This document shows positions 1-14,000 of a stretch of 64,000 nucleotides of DNA, piece after piece. Within the stretch, counting starts at the first letter, position 1, and each line of letters starts with the position of its first letter. The notes under the pieces are model-generated. The model was not told where the DNA came from, made no database searches, and saw only the letters and a list, made by a program, of their open reading frames with translations. The position numbers and the translations under genes are program-made. This stretch comes from Loripinus fragilis (taxonomy: Eukaryota; Mollusca; Bivalvia; Lucinida; Lucinidae). The stretch spans positions 102,469,845 through 102,533,844 of the forward strand of contig OZ026514.1 of the NCBI GenBank assembly GCA_964019695.1, given 5' to 3'.

Positions 1-1129
1 CGAGTGATGACAAATGGTGATCCCGAGGGAAGGATTTTTCTATCCTACCCTCACGCGAATAATGGATTCTTTTTCTTGCTCCCCACAGTTTTATTCATTT
101 ATTTATCTTAAAAAAGCTTCCATAACTTCCTGAATACGCTTAGATGCGATTTCACATGATGACGTTACTTGACGTCCTTGGTATGATAGCATGGGTAAGA
201 TAAAATTTTCTATCCTAGGGTAAAATCTCAGATATCTTTATCCGGTATGCATGAAATACCAGTCTAGTAAAGAGTAGTCAGATTCACTTACGACATCAAT
301 ATGAACGCAATAGTTGAATTTAAACATCGACATAAACTAAACACTCTAGGGACAAGCGCTTTTGAGGAACTCGGATCCGAGTTCATAAATTTCGCCTGCA
401 ATTGTGTTATCAACACTCTGAGATTAAATGTTTATTTAACTGGGCTCAGCATCTGAATTTAGAAATTACTCTGTCATAAGTTATGCATATAGCAAAACCT
501 AATATATTTATCATTGCCTTAATTGTTTTTGTTGAATCTATTTTATCTATCAAAACCCAGACTAGACTGTTCCAAAACTAACTTAATTTTAATAAGTTCC
601 TACTGTATAAAACAGCAAAGTATGCGACAAATAGCCGCATACATCAAAAGAGGTAAGTCTATCGACCTTCATGTTCCAATTGAATCTTCCATCTTCATGG
701 GATGTTAGAACTTAATATATAGCAAACAACTTTAGCAGACGCCATTTTCAGATGTGTTTTGCTGGTCCTTCAATAGGTAACAGTGCAGACGCTGATCAAA
801 TGTCGCCAGCTGTAGCATTGCATCTTGGTCTTCACTGTTAAATGAAGTTTACTTATATCCAAAGTTAATCACTGGCCTCAAATTTTACATGCATTGAGAT
901 ACGGCAAGCTTACAGTGTAGAACAAACTGTTTATTTTGAAAGCCAAACTGACAGGGTGTTGATATATGTTGAATTTACTGCAGAGATTGTTTTAAATTAT
1001 AGGGGCACCTTGTCCCTAGACTGTAAAAAGAAGAACTTGCGCACTTTTCAGTGCTTTAAAGTATCCATCACAGAAATCGTACATGTAACTAATGCTCTAA
1101 ATAATGTTTTTGATTATATAAATTTCCAG
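1..1129. other. intron or upstream flank of the SLC34 gene, no exon recognised
   Basis: AT-rich sequence before the first recognisable SLC34 exon. The preceding exon should encode the first membrane segment of the family, and I could not find it here on either strand, so it probably lies left of the window. A short open frame at 523-708 has no family resemblance. The stretch reads as intron. Confidence 0.5.
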
Positions 1130-1273
1130 GGAAAGCTGCAGGGTCAGTTTTTTCCGAAAGCAAACTCTTGTCCAACCCAGTGGCAGGCCTCATGATAGGA
1201 GTCTTAGGCACAGTGTTATTGCAGTCATCTTCTACAACTACCACTATCGTCGTTAGTATGGTCGCTGCCAAAA
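1130..1273 (+). CDS. SLC34A2: SLC34 exon 1 of 5 in window (first QSSS repeat)
   Basis: The exon follows an acceptor ending at 1129 and is closed by gtaagt at 1274. It begins with two bases completing a codon, then reads [19 protein letters not shown], followed by the first inverted-repeat signature [16 protein letters not shown]. This corresponds to the re-entrant hairpin and following helix that form half of the Na+/phosphate path in the family. It leaves one base over, which joins exon 2 to give an Ile codon. Confidence 0.93.
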
Positions 1274-4200
1274 GTAAGTCATTTTGTATCAATAATTTGT
1301 CTATTTCCCCAATGTAAATATTCTAAGAATGCCGACTTGTCTTAGAAATTACAAACATGCATTGTTATATAATTATGCTTTGGGGGTGGTCTTTGTTTTT
1401 TAGCACGAGTACATATAGAATATGACTGTTCTTGTATATCCCTTGCAATTGTCATTTTCTTATTCGAATGTTCAGTGGTTTTTGTGTTGGTTCTATGCTT
1501 CCTGCATACGATTCTGATATTATACATTGGATGCATCCTTTAACAAATTAATGTTTAAACCTAAGAAAGCGATTTTAACCATATAAGCGCCAATCACGGC
1601 TGCAGCAGACGACAAATTTTGCATCATCTTTCCTAATTTTTTAAAGAAATAAGAAATGATATTTCATGAGAATAGTCTGCCAGCAGACGATTCTTCTCAT
1701 GAAATATCATGCCTTTTTGTTATTTTTGAAAAAAGCGGCAAAATTTGAAATTGTCGTCTGCTGCAAATTATAGATGGCGCTTTAACGGTTAACAGATACG
1801 CTGACTCTCTGTGATCTGTCTCTCTATTTCTTTCAAGTTTCATATTCTTTATATATGCATTAGGCAATTTTATTAAGTTATACATGTCAGGTCAATGACA
1901 AAACACATACTCTAACAAAACGAATAGTCTAAGTTAGAATTAACACGTAGATATTCATTAAAGATGTATGCAAGAAAATAAATCTAGTTTACAACTTATT
2001 CTAAGGTGAATTTTTTGTTACTTATTCATTGTTTTGTTGTTGCTCCCACTGTGAATGGGATTTCTGCTTTAGGTTCCTGTTTTGTGGTATAGTTCCAAGT
2101 TTACTTTCTAATTTTTCAATTGTCATGTTAAAAAAGAGAGGGCATGGTTGTTTTACTACAATCGAAAAATCTCGACCAAATTCTGTAATCAAGCATCGGT
2201 TGTATGTAAGGCATAGTATTATGTATGAAAAGGCTGCATTTTATTAGCTGGAACTGGCGTAAGGAATATTAGTTCTCAAGCATGTGGCTTCAGGTCTATT
2301 AAAATACATTATTCTGTCAACAGAATAAATGAAGTTTATATTTATTCAATAAATATCGCTATAGCGATATTTTATTGAAAAAAAACAAAAACAAAAACTT
2401 CATTTATAGCATCTTGTTGAATGTTGTAACCGTTTGTTTCGCTGCAATCGAGCTTATTATTGTATTGGCGTGGTTTCTGTGACCTCAGCGTCATATTATG
2501 TAACGTAAGCGTCACGTTATCAAAGTAGACCCTCGGTGTACATCCGAGGTCTGATTCCACTGAATTGGCCGAGGTAGTTCCGATTGATATTACTATAGTT
2601 GTATTCTTGCTGTTGAGTGGCTGTCTGTGCTCTGTTCGTCTTCCTTGCGGTGCCATAAGTTGGAATGCAGTGCCAGTGTAATTGTGACATTTCCTGGATC
2701 ATACTGACTTGAATTTGAAACACAATAAGTCAGAAAGGATTACTGAAAAGGTGTTTACTTAAAGTTATCCTGTGTAATAGACACAATCAAAATGATCATG
2801 TACATATTATTTTACATTGGATGAGCCAATTGTGTGAAGTTCATCTGAGATGGCAAAGTTTTGAAACAAGATATGGCAACACCAGGATTTTTTAAAACAA
2901 AAAAATGAATCAAACAGTTTTCATAGCAGCTATATACATACATACTTCCATCTATAAACCTATTACATCTGCTCCATTTTTAAGCTGCTCTATAATTAAA
3001 GCTAAACGCAATCAACTAAAACTTTTGATCGCATAACTAGCATGAGCTCTCTGAGAATCCCTTTTCTATAACTTAATCTTTAAAGAGCCAATCGCAACAA
3101 ATCGCCAGCTTTTGTCGTCTGCTGAATCGTTTCGGAAGCCTCTTGGTCAAACATTGTAGACCCATTTCTGACTGCTTATTTTCATTAGTCAGTAATTTTA
3201 GCAAATAAGTGCAACAAACAAATGAAGCAGACAAAATTTTAAAGATACATTTCTGCTGGCGCTTTAAGGGTTCACTGGAGTTGAAAATTTCAGTTTTCAC
3301 TGTAAAACTTGCCATACCTATTGTAATGGGAGCCAACATAGGGACCTCAGTTACCAACACTATCGTCTCAATAGGACAGATCACAAACAGGAATGATTTT
3401 CGCTATATCTGAACTAGGGTAAAGTCGGGTATATTCGGACAGACAGCTAAAATCGGACAGCTGCCTTGTTTGTTTCATAGTTGAATTATTGGAATAAAAA
3501 ATAATTTAACTAAGCAATCAGTGAAAATAAGGAGCCGTCTCATCTAGATTTCCACTGTTTGCAAACGTTTGTCCGAATTCGCCTGATGTCAGAATTTACC
3601 CGACTTTACCCTAGAGTTGTTTATTTCAGTTTTCACTGTCCAACTTGCCATACCTATTGTAATGGGCGCCAACATAGGGACCTCAGTTACTAACACTATC
3701 GTCTCAATAGGACAGATCACAAACAGGAATGATTTTCGTCGAGCTTTTGCTGGTGCTACAGTCCACGACATGTTTAATTGGCTCAGTGTGATCATTCTGC
3801 TGCCATTGGAAGTGCTTACAGGTACAATTTAACCCATAAAGCGCCACCTATAGTTTGCAGCAGACGACAATTTCAAATTTTGCCGCTTTTTCAAAAATAA
3901 CAAATAAGGCATGATATTTCATGAGAATCGTCTGCTGGCAGACGATTCTCATGTAATAGCATGCTTTATTTTTTCGAAAACTAGGAAAGATGTTGCTAAA
4001 TTTGTCCTCTGCTGCAGTTGTGATTGGCGCTTTAAGGGTAAATACTAGTATTTTCAGCTCACCTGTCACGTAGTGACAAGGTGGGCTTTTGTGATTAGTC
4101 TTCGTCCGTCGTCTGTTGTTGTCCGTCCATCCGTTAACAATTGACTTAAATGACAACTTGTCCTAAGCCCCTTGTCCAATTTTGAAATAATTTCACTCAA

Positions 4201-7123
4201 ATGATGCTTGGATGGCCCTCTACAAAATTGTTTAAATGGTTCTGGTCCGTTGCATATCTAGGTCACAGAGGCTAAGAATAGATTTTTGATATGAAACCTT
4301 TAAAACCTTTCTGCCTGAAACCAGAAGGCCTAGTGGTATGTAGCCCCACCTAGTGGATTCTCTACAAAGTTTGTCCTTAGTATACCCCTACCCCTGGGAC
4401 CAAAAATGGCCCTGCCCTGGCTGTCAAGTATTTTGCATAGGCTTATATAGGGAAAACGTGAAAAAATCTTCTTGTCAGAAACCTCAAGGCAAAGAGCCTT
4501 GAAACTTGGTATGTAGCATCACCAAATAGACATCTACCACGTTTGTCCACAAAATGCTCATGGGGTCAAAAATGGCCCCACCCCAAGGGTCACATGTTTT
4601 ACATAGGCTTATATAGGGAAAACATTGGCTTAAACCACAAGGCCTAGCGTCTTAATACTTGGTATGTAGCATCATCTAGGGGGACTCTACTGAGTTTGTT
4701 CAAATTTTACCCCTGGGGCTAAAATGGGCCCACCCTCAGGAGTCACATGTTAAACCTAGGCTTATTTAGAGAGAAAATGAAAAACTCTTCTCGTCTGAAA
4801 CCACAAGCCATTAGGCCTAGAGACTTGACATTTGGTATATAGTATCACCTTATAGATCTCTTCTATATTTGTTCAAATTATGCCCCTCGGTCTAAAAATG
4901 GCCTGGCCCCAGGGGTCACATGGTTAACATAGGCTTAATAGGAAAACATGAAGCAATCATCTTGTTGGAAACCACAAGGTCCTTGATATGACGAAACATA
5001 TTGTGGACCCTCTACCAAGTTTATTCAAATTATGCCCCTGGTGCCAAAAATGCCCCCCCCCCCCCTATATAAAATAAACTTTTTTCAGAATATGGTCATG
5101 TTGCATATCAAATAAATGGAAATGCAGCTTACAATAACATATTTTGCTCTTACACTTACCCTTGACCCCTGTGGTGGGGTCAAAAGGTTATTTTGTTTTC
5201 TTTTCTGAAAGTAGTCATGTTGCATAATCAAATAAATTCAAATGAAGCATATAACACCATGCACGCAAATGTTCTGCCCTATTACACACCATTGACTCCT
5301 GTTTAGGGGACAAAATGTAAAACTTTTTTTTCTGAAGAAGGTAATGGTGCACATTACATTATGCAATTAAAATGTTTGACAGTATGCACACCCCTGGCCT
5401 TTTGAGTTGGGTATAAAAAGGTCATACATTGAAATTGTGCAGATAAGTATAATTTGATTGAGCTTAGTGACGTGATAGGCTTTGGTTATGATCTGAGTGA
5501 TTCCCATTATGGACTTAAGTGTTGAAGAATGGGATTTACATTTTGTGGTAAACACCCTCTCCTCCTGACAAGGTTTAAGGTGAGCGATCCAGGGCCCATA
5601 GGCCCTCTTGATTTTAGAGAATAAGATTATTTTAATAACCAAATAATGACATCATGTTTATAATGTAATGGATATGACCTTTCTCTCCAGGCATCAATGA
5701 TGCCTTTGAATCCCTCGTCAGTCAAATTTTAAATGACATTCAATTTGGATAGTCAACCAAAATACTAGCTCTGCTCCGTGAAATTGTATTGTTTTCAACA
5801 GCAAATAACAACAATAGCATGAAATATTGTCCAGCATGCAAAGAGATATAGACACCTCGCAATTACATAATTCTAATAAGTCAATCTTTGACGCTGAAAT
5901 GTCAACCACAGGTATGACACCTGGACAGTAACAAACAGTACCATTCCAACTCTCTCCGACACTGCATATTCACCCTAGGTCCTAGTGAAATCTACATCTC
6001 ATGATAAAAACACTCGTCGTACAAGCCTCACTCACTAGTACATCGAAACCTCAACTTAAGTCCTAATTAAGTTCACTATTACTTTATACATACACCATAA
6101 GTACATTTATAAGCAGGTACTTTGACTAACAATGAAGATCAAACCTAGAGTTTTAATTAGTGATATCAATAGACTTTTCGCTTACTGTAAAAGCAACAAC
6201 TTTAATACTGATATCTGGGCGTGGTTCGGCTATTTCATCTACTAAGGAAGGGAAATCAGGTTTTATTTATAATTTGGTAAAGAGTTAATCAGCTTTTTGG
6301 GCTGCGCGAACGTGCGTGCATTTCATGAAAATACTAACCGTTTACACACTGAACTCACATTTTATAACCCTTAAAGCACATAATAACAAAATGTATGTTT
6401 TTTGTTGTCCACTAAAATATTTGAAGCCTCATAGACAAACAGTGTGGACCCAGATCAGACTGCTCCTATAGGAGCAGTCTGATCTGGGTCCACAATGTTT
6501 GCCTCTATGCTTATGTTAAATAGACATTTTCATATGCAGTTTTTTTTGCTCGCGTTTTTAAAAAGACTAAATAATGTGTTTTGCATCTATACTGAGATGA
6601 TGGCGCAAGATGATACAGTTACTTTTGAATAAAATCACGCATCATTTTCAGCTTTTACCTATGTCCAAGGTTGACCAGTCCTAATTACGCATTCATGAGG
6701 CGCCGCCTTTACAGTAAGCGAAAAGTCAAAGAATACCAATTGAGCCAGTGCATGAGATTTCCAACAATATGGTATGTGCGACCAGCAAAGCCTCAGATCA
6801 GCCTGCGCATACGCGCAGTCTGATCAGAGCCTTTGCTAGTCGCCTGAGTATTCTATGATTGTTAAGCTACTGACTGAGCACTATTTGGAGTGTCTAAGCT
6901 TCAAAGGATGCTGTACAGGTTCATCTGAGTCTACACTTGTCAAAATTTCAAATTGTTGGTAATCTCATGCACTGGCTCATTATTGTGTTTTCTATCGATG
7001 CAGGCTACCTCTACAAACTGACAAAGCTGATTGTTGAAAGTATGTCCCTTGGAAAGAGTGAGGCTGGAGAACAGGAATTCCTTAAAGTCATCACTACACC
7101 ATTTACGCATCTTATAATACAGG

Positions 7124-7190
<67 letters not shown>

Positions 7191-7255
7191 AGGAATTCCT
7201 AAAAGTCATCACTACACCATTTACGCATCTTATAATACAGGTAAATAAAAGAGAG

Positions 7256-7336
<81 letters not shown>

Positions 7337-7401
7337 AGGAATTCCTAAAAGTCATCACTACACCATTTACGCATCTTATAATACAGGTAAATAAAAGAGA
7401 G

Positions 7402-7462
<61 letters not shown>

Positions 7463-7527
7463 AGGAATTCCTAAAAGTCATCACTACACCATTTACGCAT
7501 CTTATAATACAGGTAAATAAAAGAGAG

Positions 7528-7622
<95 letters not shown>

Positions 7623-7673
7623 AGGAATTCCTAAAAGTCATCACTACACCATTTACGCATCTTATAATACAGG

Positions 7674-7736
<63 letters not shown>

Positions 7737-7801
7737 AGGAATTCCTAAAAGTCATCACTACACCATTTACGCATCTTATAATACAGGTAAATAAAAGAGA
7801 G

Positions 7802-7867
<66 letters not shown>

Positions 7868-7919
7868 CAGGAATTCCTAAAAGTCATCACTACACCATTT
7901 ACGCATCTTATAATACAAG

Positions 7920-7976
<57 letters not shown>

Positions 7977-8027
7977 AGGAATTCCTAAAAGTCATGACTA
8001 CACCACTCACACATCTTATAATACAGG

Positions 8028-8070
<43 letters not shown>

Positions 8071-11000
8071 CAGACAAACCGACAGGCAGACAGACAGACA
8101 GAGAACCAGACCAACATAGGTCCTGATAGCCTAGCGCTTAAGGCATCCACTTCAGGAGTGGGAGGTTGAAGATTCGAATCCCAGTGTCGGCGGCAGTGGG
8201 GTTCGTTCTGATATGGCTGGTTGGTGAGCCGCCAGCTAGTTAAAAGAACGGTTACCAATTCATAGCCTGCCTGGTGCCTGGCAAAAGGATGTGATTTGGG
8301 AAGTAAATGTGACGAGTCGCGATGTCTTATAAGTCATAAATGGCTGGCCCTTTTGATAGAGGTGACACTATAATAAACAAGCACTTTTTATTTATAAATA
8401 GATTAACCAAAATGAGTGAGATAGAAATGTAGAACCAGAGAAGTACCTTTTTTGGGGGTTGGAAATGCAGCTGTGTAACCAGGACTCCCATTTAAATACT
8501 TTCAAAACATCTCACAAGTCACATATCTAAAGGCGGAATGTCTGACAGCAGCAGCGTTCTCGTCCTTGGTGAGATAGTAGTAGTAATTAAACTAAAGAAG
8601 GTGATTACTAGTAATTAAACTAAAGAAGGCGATTACTAGTAATTAAACTAAAGAAGGTGATTACTAGTAATTAAACTAAAGAAGGCGAGTACTAATAATT
8701 AAACTAAAGAAGGTGTAGGTATCGCACAAACATTTTCACAACCAATCCCTAAAAATCAACGGTAGCCACTGCCACTTAGAGTTGCAAGTTTGATATATAT
8801 TTCTGACTGAATGTTCCGTTCCAGAGTATGTGGTGTTTCTCTGCAGATGGTTACTTCAGTTAACTGCTGAACGCTTCAAAAATAGGTCGAACCCCAAAGA
8901 TGCCTCACAAAACAGAACGTGGACCACATCTGGTTCTTCAATGGGCTTAGCTGACTGAAAAATTCAAGAGTTAAATCAGCTTCAGTGGTTCATTACATAA
9001 TTACCTAGCCCTTTTCTACGTTTCATCATAGTGTGTTATTTCTCCATGATGATACATTGCAATAGTTAGTAGGCTCCCATGCGAGCTGAACACTTCTTGT
9101 ACTTCAACAACAGCAGAATCTAGGGCGAGATGTGGTACCAATAAAATGCATTTAAGACACCCCCCCCCCCCCTGTGGCTTAGGCTGCTGTCCGTTCTAAG
9201 GCGGTGGTTCTGCTGTTGTTGACTTGTTTTTTTATTGTTACTCCCATGGTGAGAGTCTGGTTGCTTTGCTTGGTTTGTCTTCCTGGTGCTTCGTGATTGT
9301 TTTGTGGCTTTGATATATCATCGCAGTACAAAAAAACAAATGGTCAAATAACTGTGATTTAATGTTTGTAAAGTGGTTCCAGTGATATTCTTTATTTGAT
9401 AGGTAGACAAAAAGGTCATCCAAGAAGTGGCTCACGGAGATGCTAGCGCATTGAATAAGAGTATGATTAAACATTGTTGTTTAAAGGAGAAGGTAGATGT
9501 GTTGAGGTGGAATATTTCAGACGAAGGGAATTACTCCTACACAGCACAAGAAGATCACTGTGTTGAGAAATGTAAGAGTTGTCTTTCCATTATTTCATAG
9601 TTAAGCTCTAGCAGATAACATATATTAAAAAATATCAGAATGTGAATATGTCTCAATTATAATCATAATTCAAGTCAAATTCAGCTGGGTTTTTTGTCGC
9701 ATTAGTCCATATGCTAAGTTGCAGGGGTAGGGGCAAGCTGTCCAGGCCAGTTTATCTTAACCCCCACCCACCTGGGTATCAAAGTAAAATCATTTTGCAA
9801 AGTCTACTTATTTTAAGATATCTGATTGTAAAGATATATCAATTATAATCATAATTCAAGTCAAATTCAGCTGTTTTCTTTGTCGCATCCGAATTCCTCT
9901 CAAATTTGAAAATTGCTATGATTTTTGCTATGATTTTTACAGTAGTTTGTAGACATCTTGAAAACTGTATTACATATACACAAGCAATTACTGTAGTGTT
10001 ATTTATGATTGAATATATTCACATAGATACAGATATAAAGTCTTCTTCTTTTAGACATTCAAAGCTGAACATGTGATTATAATGTGTACAAGATTATATT
10101 TACAAAGTTTGAACAAATATCAAAATAAGCCATCCCTTCGATCAAGGGTAAGTAACCGACCAAAAATTTGACTAAACTAGGATTATAATTTTGAACATTT
10201 TGATAATCACATAGTTTGAAGCAAGTTGAGTGAGTAATCAGTCATTTTTAACACCTGTCCTTCCCACTATAAATTACAAATTAAGTGGAATGAGTACAAA
10301 ACCCTGAGACAAAAAGACTATCAATACCCAGGTGAAGTGGAGGCAAGATAAACTGCTTATCCCCACCCCAACAACCAACCATATGAATATGTGAAACCAA
10401 GAAAACAAAAGAATATGAATTGAATTAATAATATTCATATTCAGATAGTTTTATATAAGTAGAGTGAGCATCCAAATTTCAACATCTGTAATGCAGGTGG
10501 GGACAAGATAAACTGCCCTGGATAGTTTGCCCCCACCCATAAACTTAGCATTAGAAATAATGCGACAAAAAAAGCTGAAATTGACTTGAATTATGTTTAT
10601 AATTGATATATCTCCACATGAAGATGGTTTACGATAAGTAGAATTAGTAAAATAATTTTACTTTGATACTCTCAGGTCGGTGGGGGGGGGCAAGTTAAAC
10701 TGTGCTGGACAGCTTGCCCCTCGTTACAGCAACGTAGCAAACGAAACAATGTGACAAAGAAAACTGGTGAATTTGATATGAATCATGTTTTTAATTAATA
10801 CATCTTCACATTCAGATTGTTTATAATAAGTAGAATTAGCAAAATAGTTTACTTTGATACCCAGGTGGGTGGGGGCATACTAAACTGCCCTGGGCAGCTT
10901 GCTCCCCACCCTGCAACTAAGCATACGGACTAATGCGACAAAGAAAACAGCTGAATTTGACTTAAATTATTTTAATAATTGATACATCTTCACATTCAGA

Positions 11001-14000
11001 TATTTTAAAATAAATAGAATTAGCAAAATAATTTTACTTTGATACCCAGGTGGTTGGGGGCAAGATAAACTGGCCTGGACAGCTCGCCCCCCCTCTCCCC
11101 ACCTCTAAAACTAAGCATACGGAACAATGCGACAAAGAAAACAGCTGAATTTGTATAATTGATACATCTTCACAATCAGATAGTTTAAAATAAGTAGAAT
11201 TAGCCAAATAATTTTACTTTGACATCTAGGTGGGTGGGAGGCAGATAAACTGGCCTGGACATCTTGCCCCCCACCCTGCAACTAAGCATGAGGAACAATG
11301 CGACAAAGAAGACAGTTGAATTTGACTTCACTTATGTTTATAATTGATATTTTTTTACATTCAGTTGTTTCAAAATTAGCAGAAATTAGCAAAATAATTT
11401 TACTTTGATACCCAGGTGGGTGGGGGCAAGTTAAACTGGCCTGGACAGCTTACATAGATTTCATACGGACCTCAGACAGTCTTAATGAAGGATTGCCCAT
11501 AAAAATGACCTGATAAAAGTTTCGAAGAAAACGATATTTTTTCTATGAAAAAGATAGTATGTTCAACCTTCGACTTATCCACAAAGCAGTTTTCTCACTG
11601 GACAAGTACAAATTGGAAAATATGGGTTGGAAACTCTGTTTTTGCTATTGTACAAATAGAAAATAGAAAACGTTTTACTGAAGTGCTTCCCCCCCCCCCC
11701 CCCGTGACCAAACTAATCCTTTTGTATACAGTAGTTTTCCATTTCACACATCATATAAAAATGGCATGATTTGTCACGTGGGGGGGATGGGGGGGGGGGA
11801 AACGTTGTCGAAATGCTCAAAACATTTTTTTATAAAAACTTATTGGAAACTTATTTTGTAAAAAACTCTAGGTAAATATCAATTTGCATTTGCATGTATC
11901 AGGGCTTTAGTTATGAGTGCTTACAAAGTAAATATTTGTCTCATTTCTCAAACAAAACATATGTTTTTGGCACTCAAAAGAATCGTCTCAATGAAACGGT
12001 TCTTTTAAGCACGAAATTATAGTTTAAACCTGAAGTGTAAGAAAATATCAACAATTTTACGCTCAAAAACTGTGTTTATCTAGGCGTACTTCGAATCGAA
12101 CTATAGTCCCTACTATAGTAACTAAAGTTTGATTCGAACACTTAAAGTCGCTATTAGGGTGACGTCACGAACCTACTAGAGATGGTAGGAGCACCGTTAC
12201 ACTAGTAGATAGACTGGTTCCCTACACCAGACCTATCTAGCACGATGGGTTCAAGATCTAGCACGATGGGTTCAAGATCGGTCTGTAGCCTCAAAATGAT
12301 ATGTTTTGTAAAATAAACCTAGCTGAGCGTAATTTTTGGTCCCGCTTATTTGTTATTGATTATTAGAAAGCGCTGTGCAGTTTATACCATCCTTTTTGTC
12401 TACGATGAAGAATTGAAGTGGAGCATACAGGGCTATTGTTTTTGTTTACTTGCCAACCAACTAAAAGTTCCAACTTTAGCCGTTCGGGTGTAAACGCTCG
12501 TGCGAATCTATTACGTAAGAACTATAGTAGGAACTTTAGTTCGATTCGAAGTACGCCCTAGATTATGATTTATACAGTATGCAGATATGATACACCTCAG
12601 TGCACAAGTTTAACTGGATGACTTGGAACATTACATGTTATAGCCAAAAGTAATTGACAGCACACTTCTTAAGATGAAACAATGAAACCTTCTCAAAGGA
12701 ATTTATGCAAAGCATCACTTTCTTCTTAAGTTTTATGCCGCAAACATAATATTTACATGTATTTAGGTGAATACTCGACGAAACATTGACTTTCTGTGAA
12801 ATAAAATTTGGTCACAAAAATACCCCCACCCCTTAAACCCTAGAGTCCTGGCATAATTATGCAATATTTTCAAAATATATTTGTTTTGCTAGGTGCACTA
12901 AATGTAAGGGTTTGATTTAAGCACAAAACTATAGGTGTCAGTTATGCATTATCCTAGCCACAGGCTGTCAAAATTTGGACAGATTGAATAGGAAACTGTC
13001 CGAGGTCCTTTGTACATTTACGTAGTTGTATACCATAAAGGAAGTCCAATTGTAATTAACCCATATACAACCAGGCAACCACCAAGTAAGCATTTTATCC
13101 CAATGAAACATCTATAGATAAGCTGTCAATAATATAAAAATGACTGTCCATTATTGGCATCCAGATGCATGCCAAGCTACACAAAAACTAGCTCATTTCT
13201 ACATGCTCATTACACTGAAACATAAAAAGTAGTTGGGGAGTTTGTGAAAAACCTGTTTTATGATGAAAGAATGGACATATGTTGTAGGTGCACATTGGTA
13301 TTGCCTCTATGAGGCAATTTCAATATGTACCAACAACATATATTACTGAAATTAAGGAAACCTATTTTAAAATATGCACTAAACAAGTATCATGTCTATT
13401 GGCTTTCCTCTTTTAAACATATCAAACAGCCAATCAGTATTGAATTCCTGTCACTACATGGCAAATTATTTATATTTACATGACAGCTGTATCACCAAAT
13501 TTGATTTCGTGAACTATGCTTTTACTTACTTGGTAGTTGCTTAGTTGTAAGCCTAGCGTCCCTTAGTGGGACATAGGCAAACAGTGCAGACACAGATCAG
13601 ACGCCGTAGATCGCGGCATCTGACCAGGGTCTCCACTGTTTGCTTACCGAACATTTTATTAATATTTGAACAAAAAATTAAAAATACGAGCGCACAACCC
13701 ATAAAACGGAAATAGACTGGCCCAATTGATAAGAGTGGGAAAGTCTATTCGGTTCAAATGGGTTAAATAAGTGAAATATACTTGCAGGTCGTTACTTGTT
13801 TGAGAGTGTGGCCAACACATGGGGTGACACAACTGTTTGTCTTGCCCTGCTGGTTGCTGCTTTAGTTGTTCTATGTGGCTGTCTGATCCATAAGTTTTAT
13901 TTCAGACTCCCTTGCTCACTGCAAGAAAAAGCAATTAAATCAAAGTCAGTGTGGTTTCCAGACAGACGCTTCGGAGCTGATTTTTAGGGGATAGATTTTA

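Noticed and set aside
7230..8010. Long minus-strand frames rich in Ser-Leu
   Set aside because: Translation of the (GA)n array and repeated exon 3 ends on the wrong strand; low complexity.
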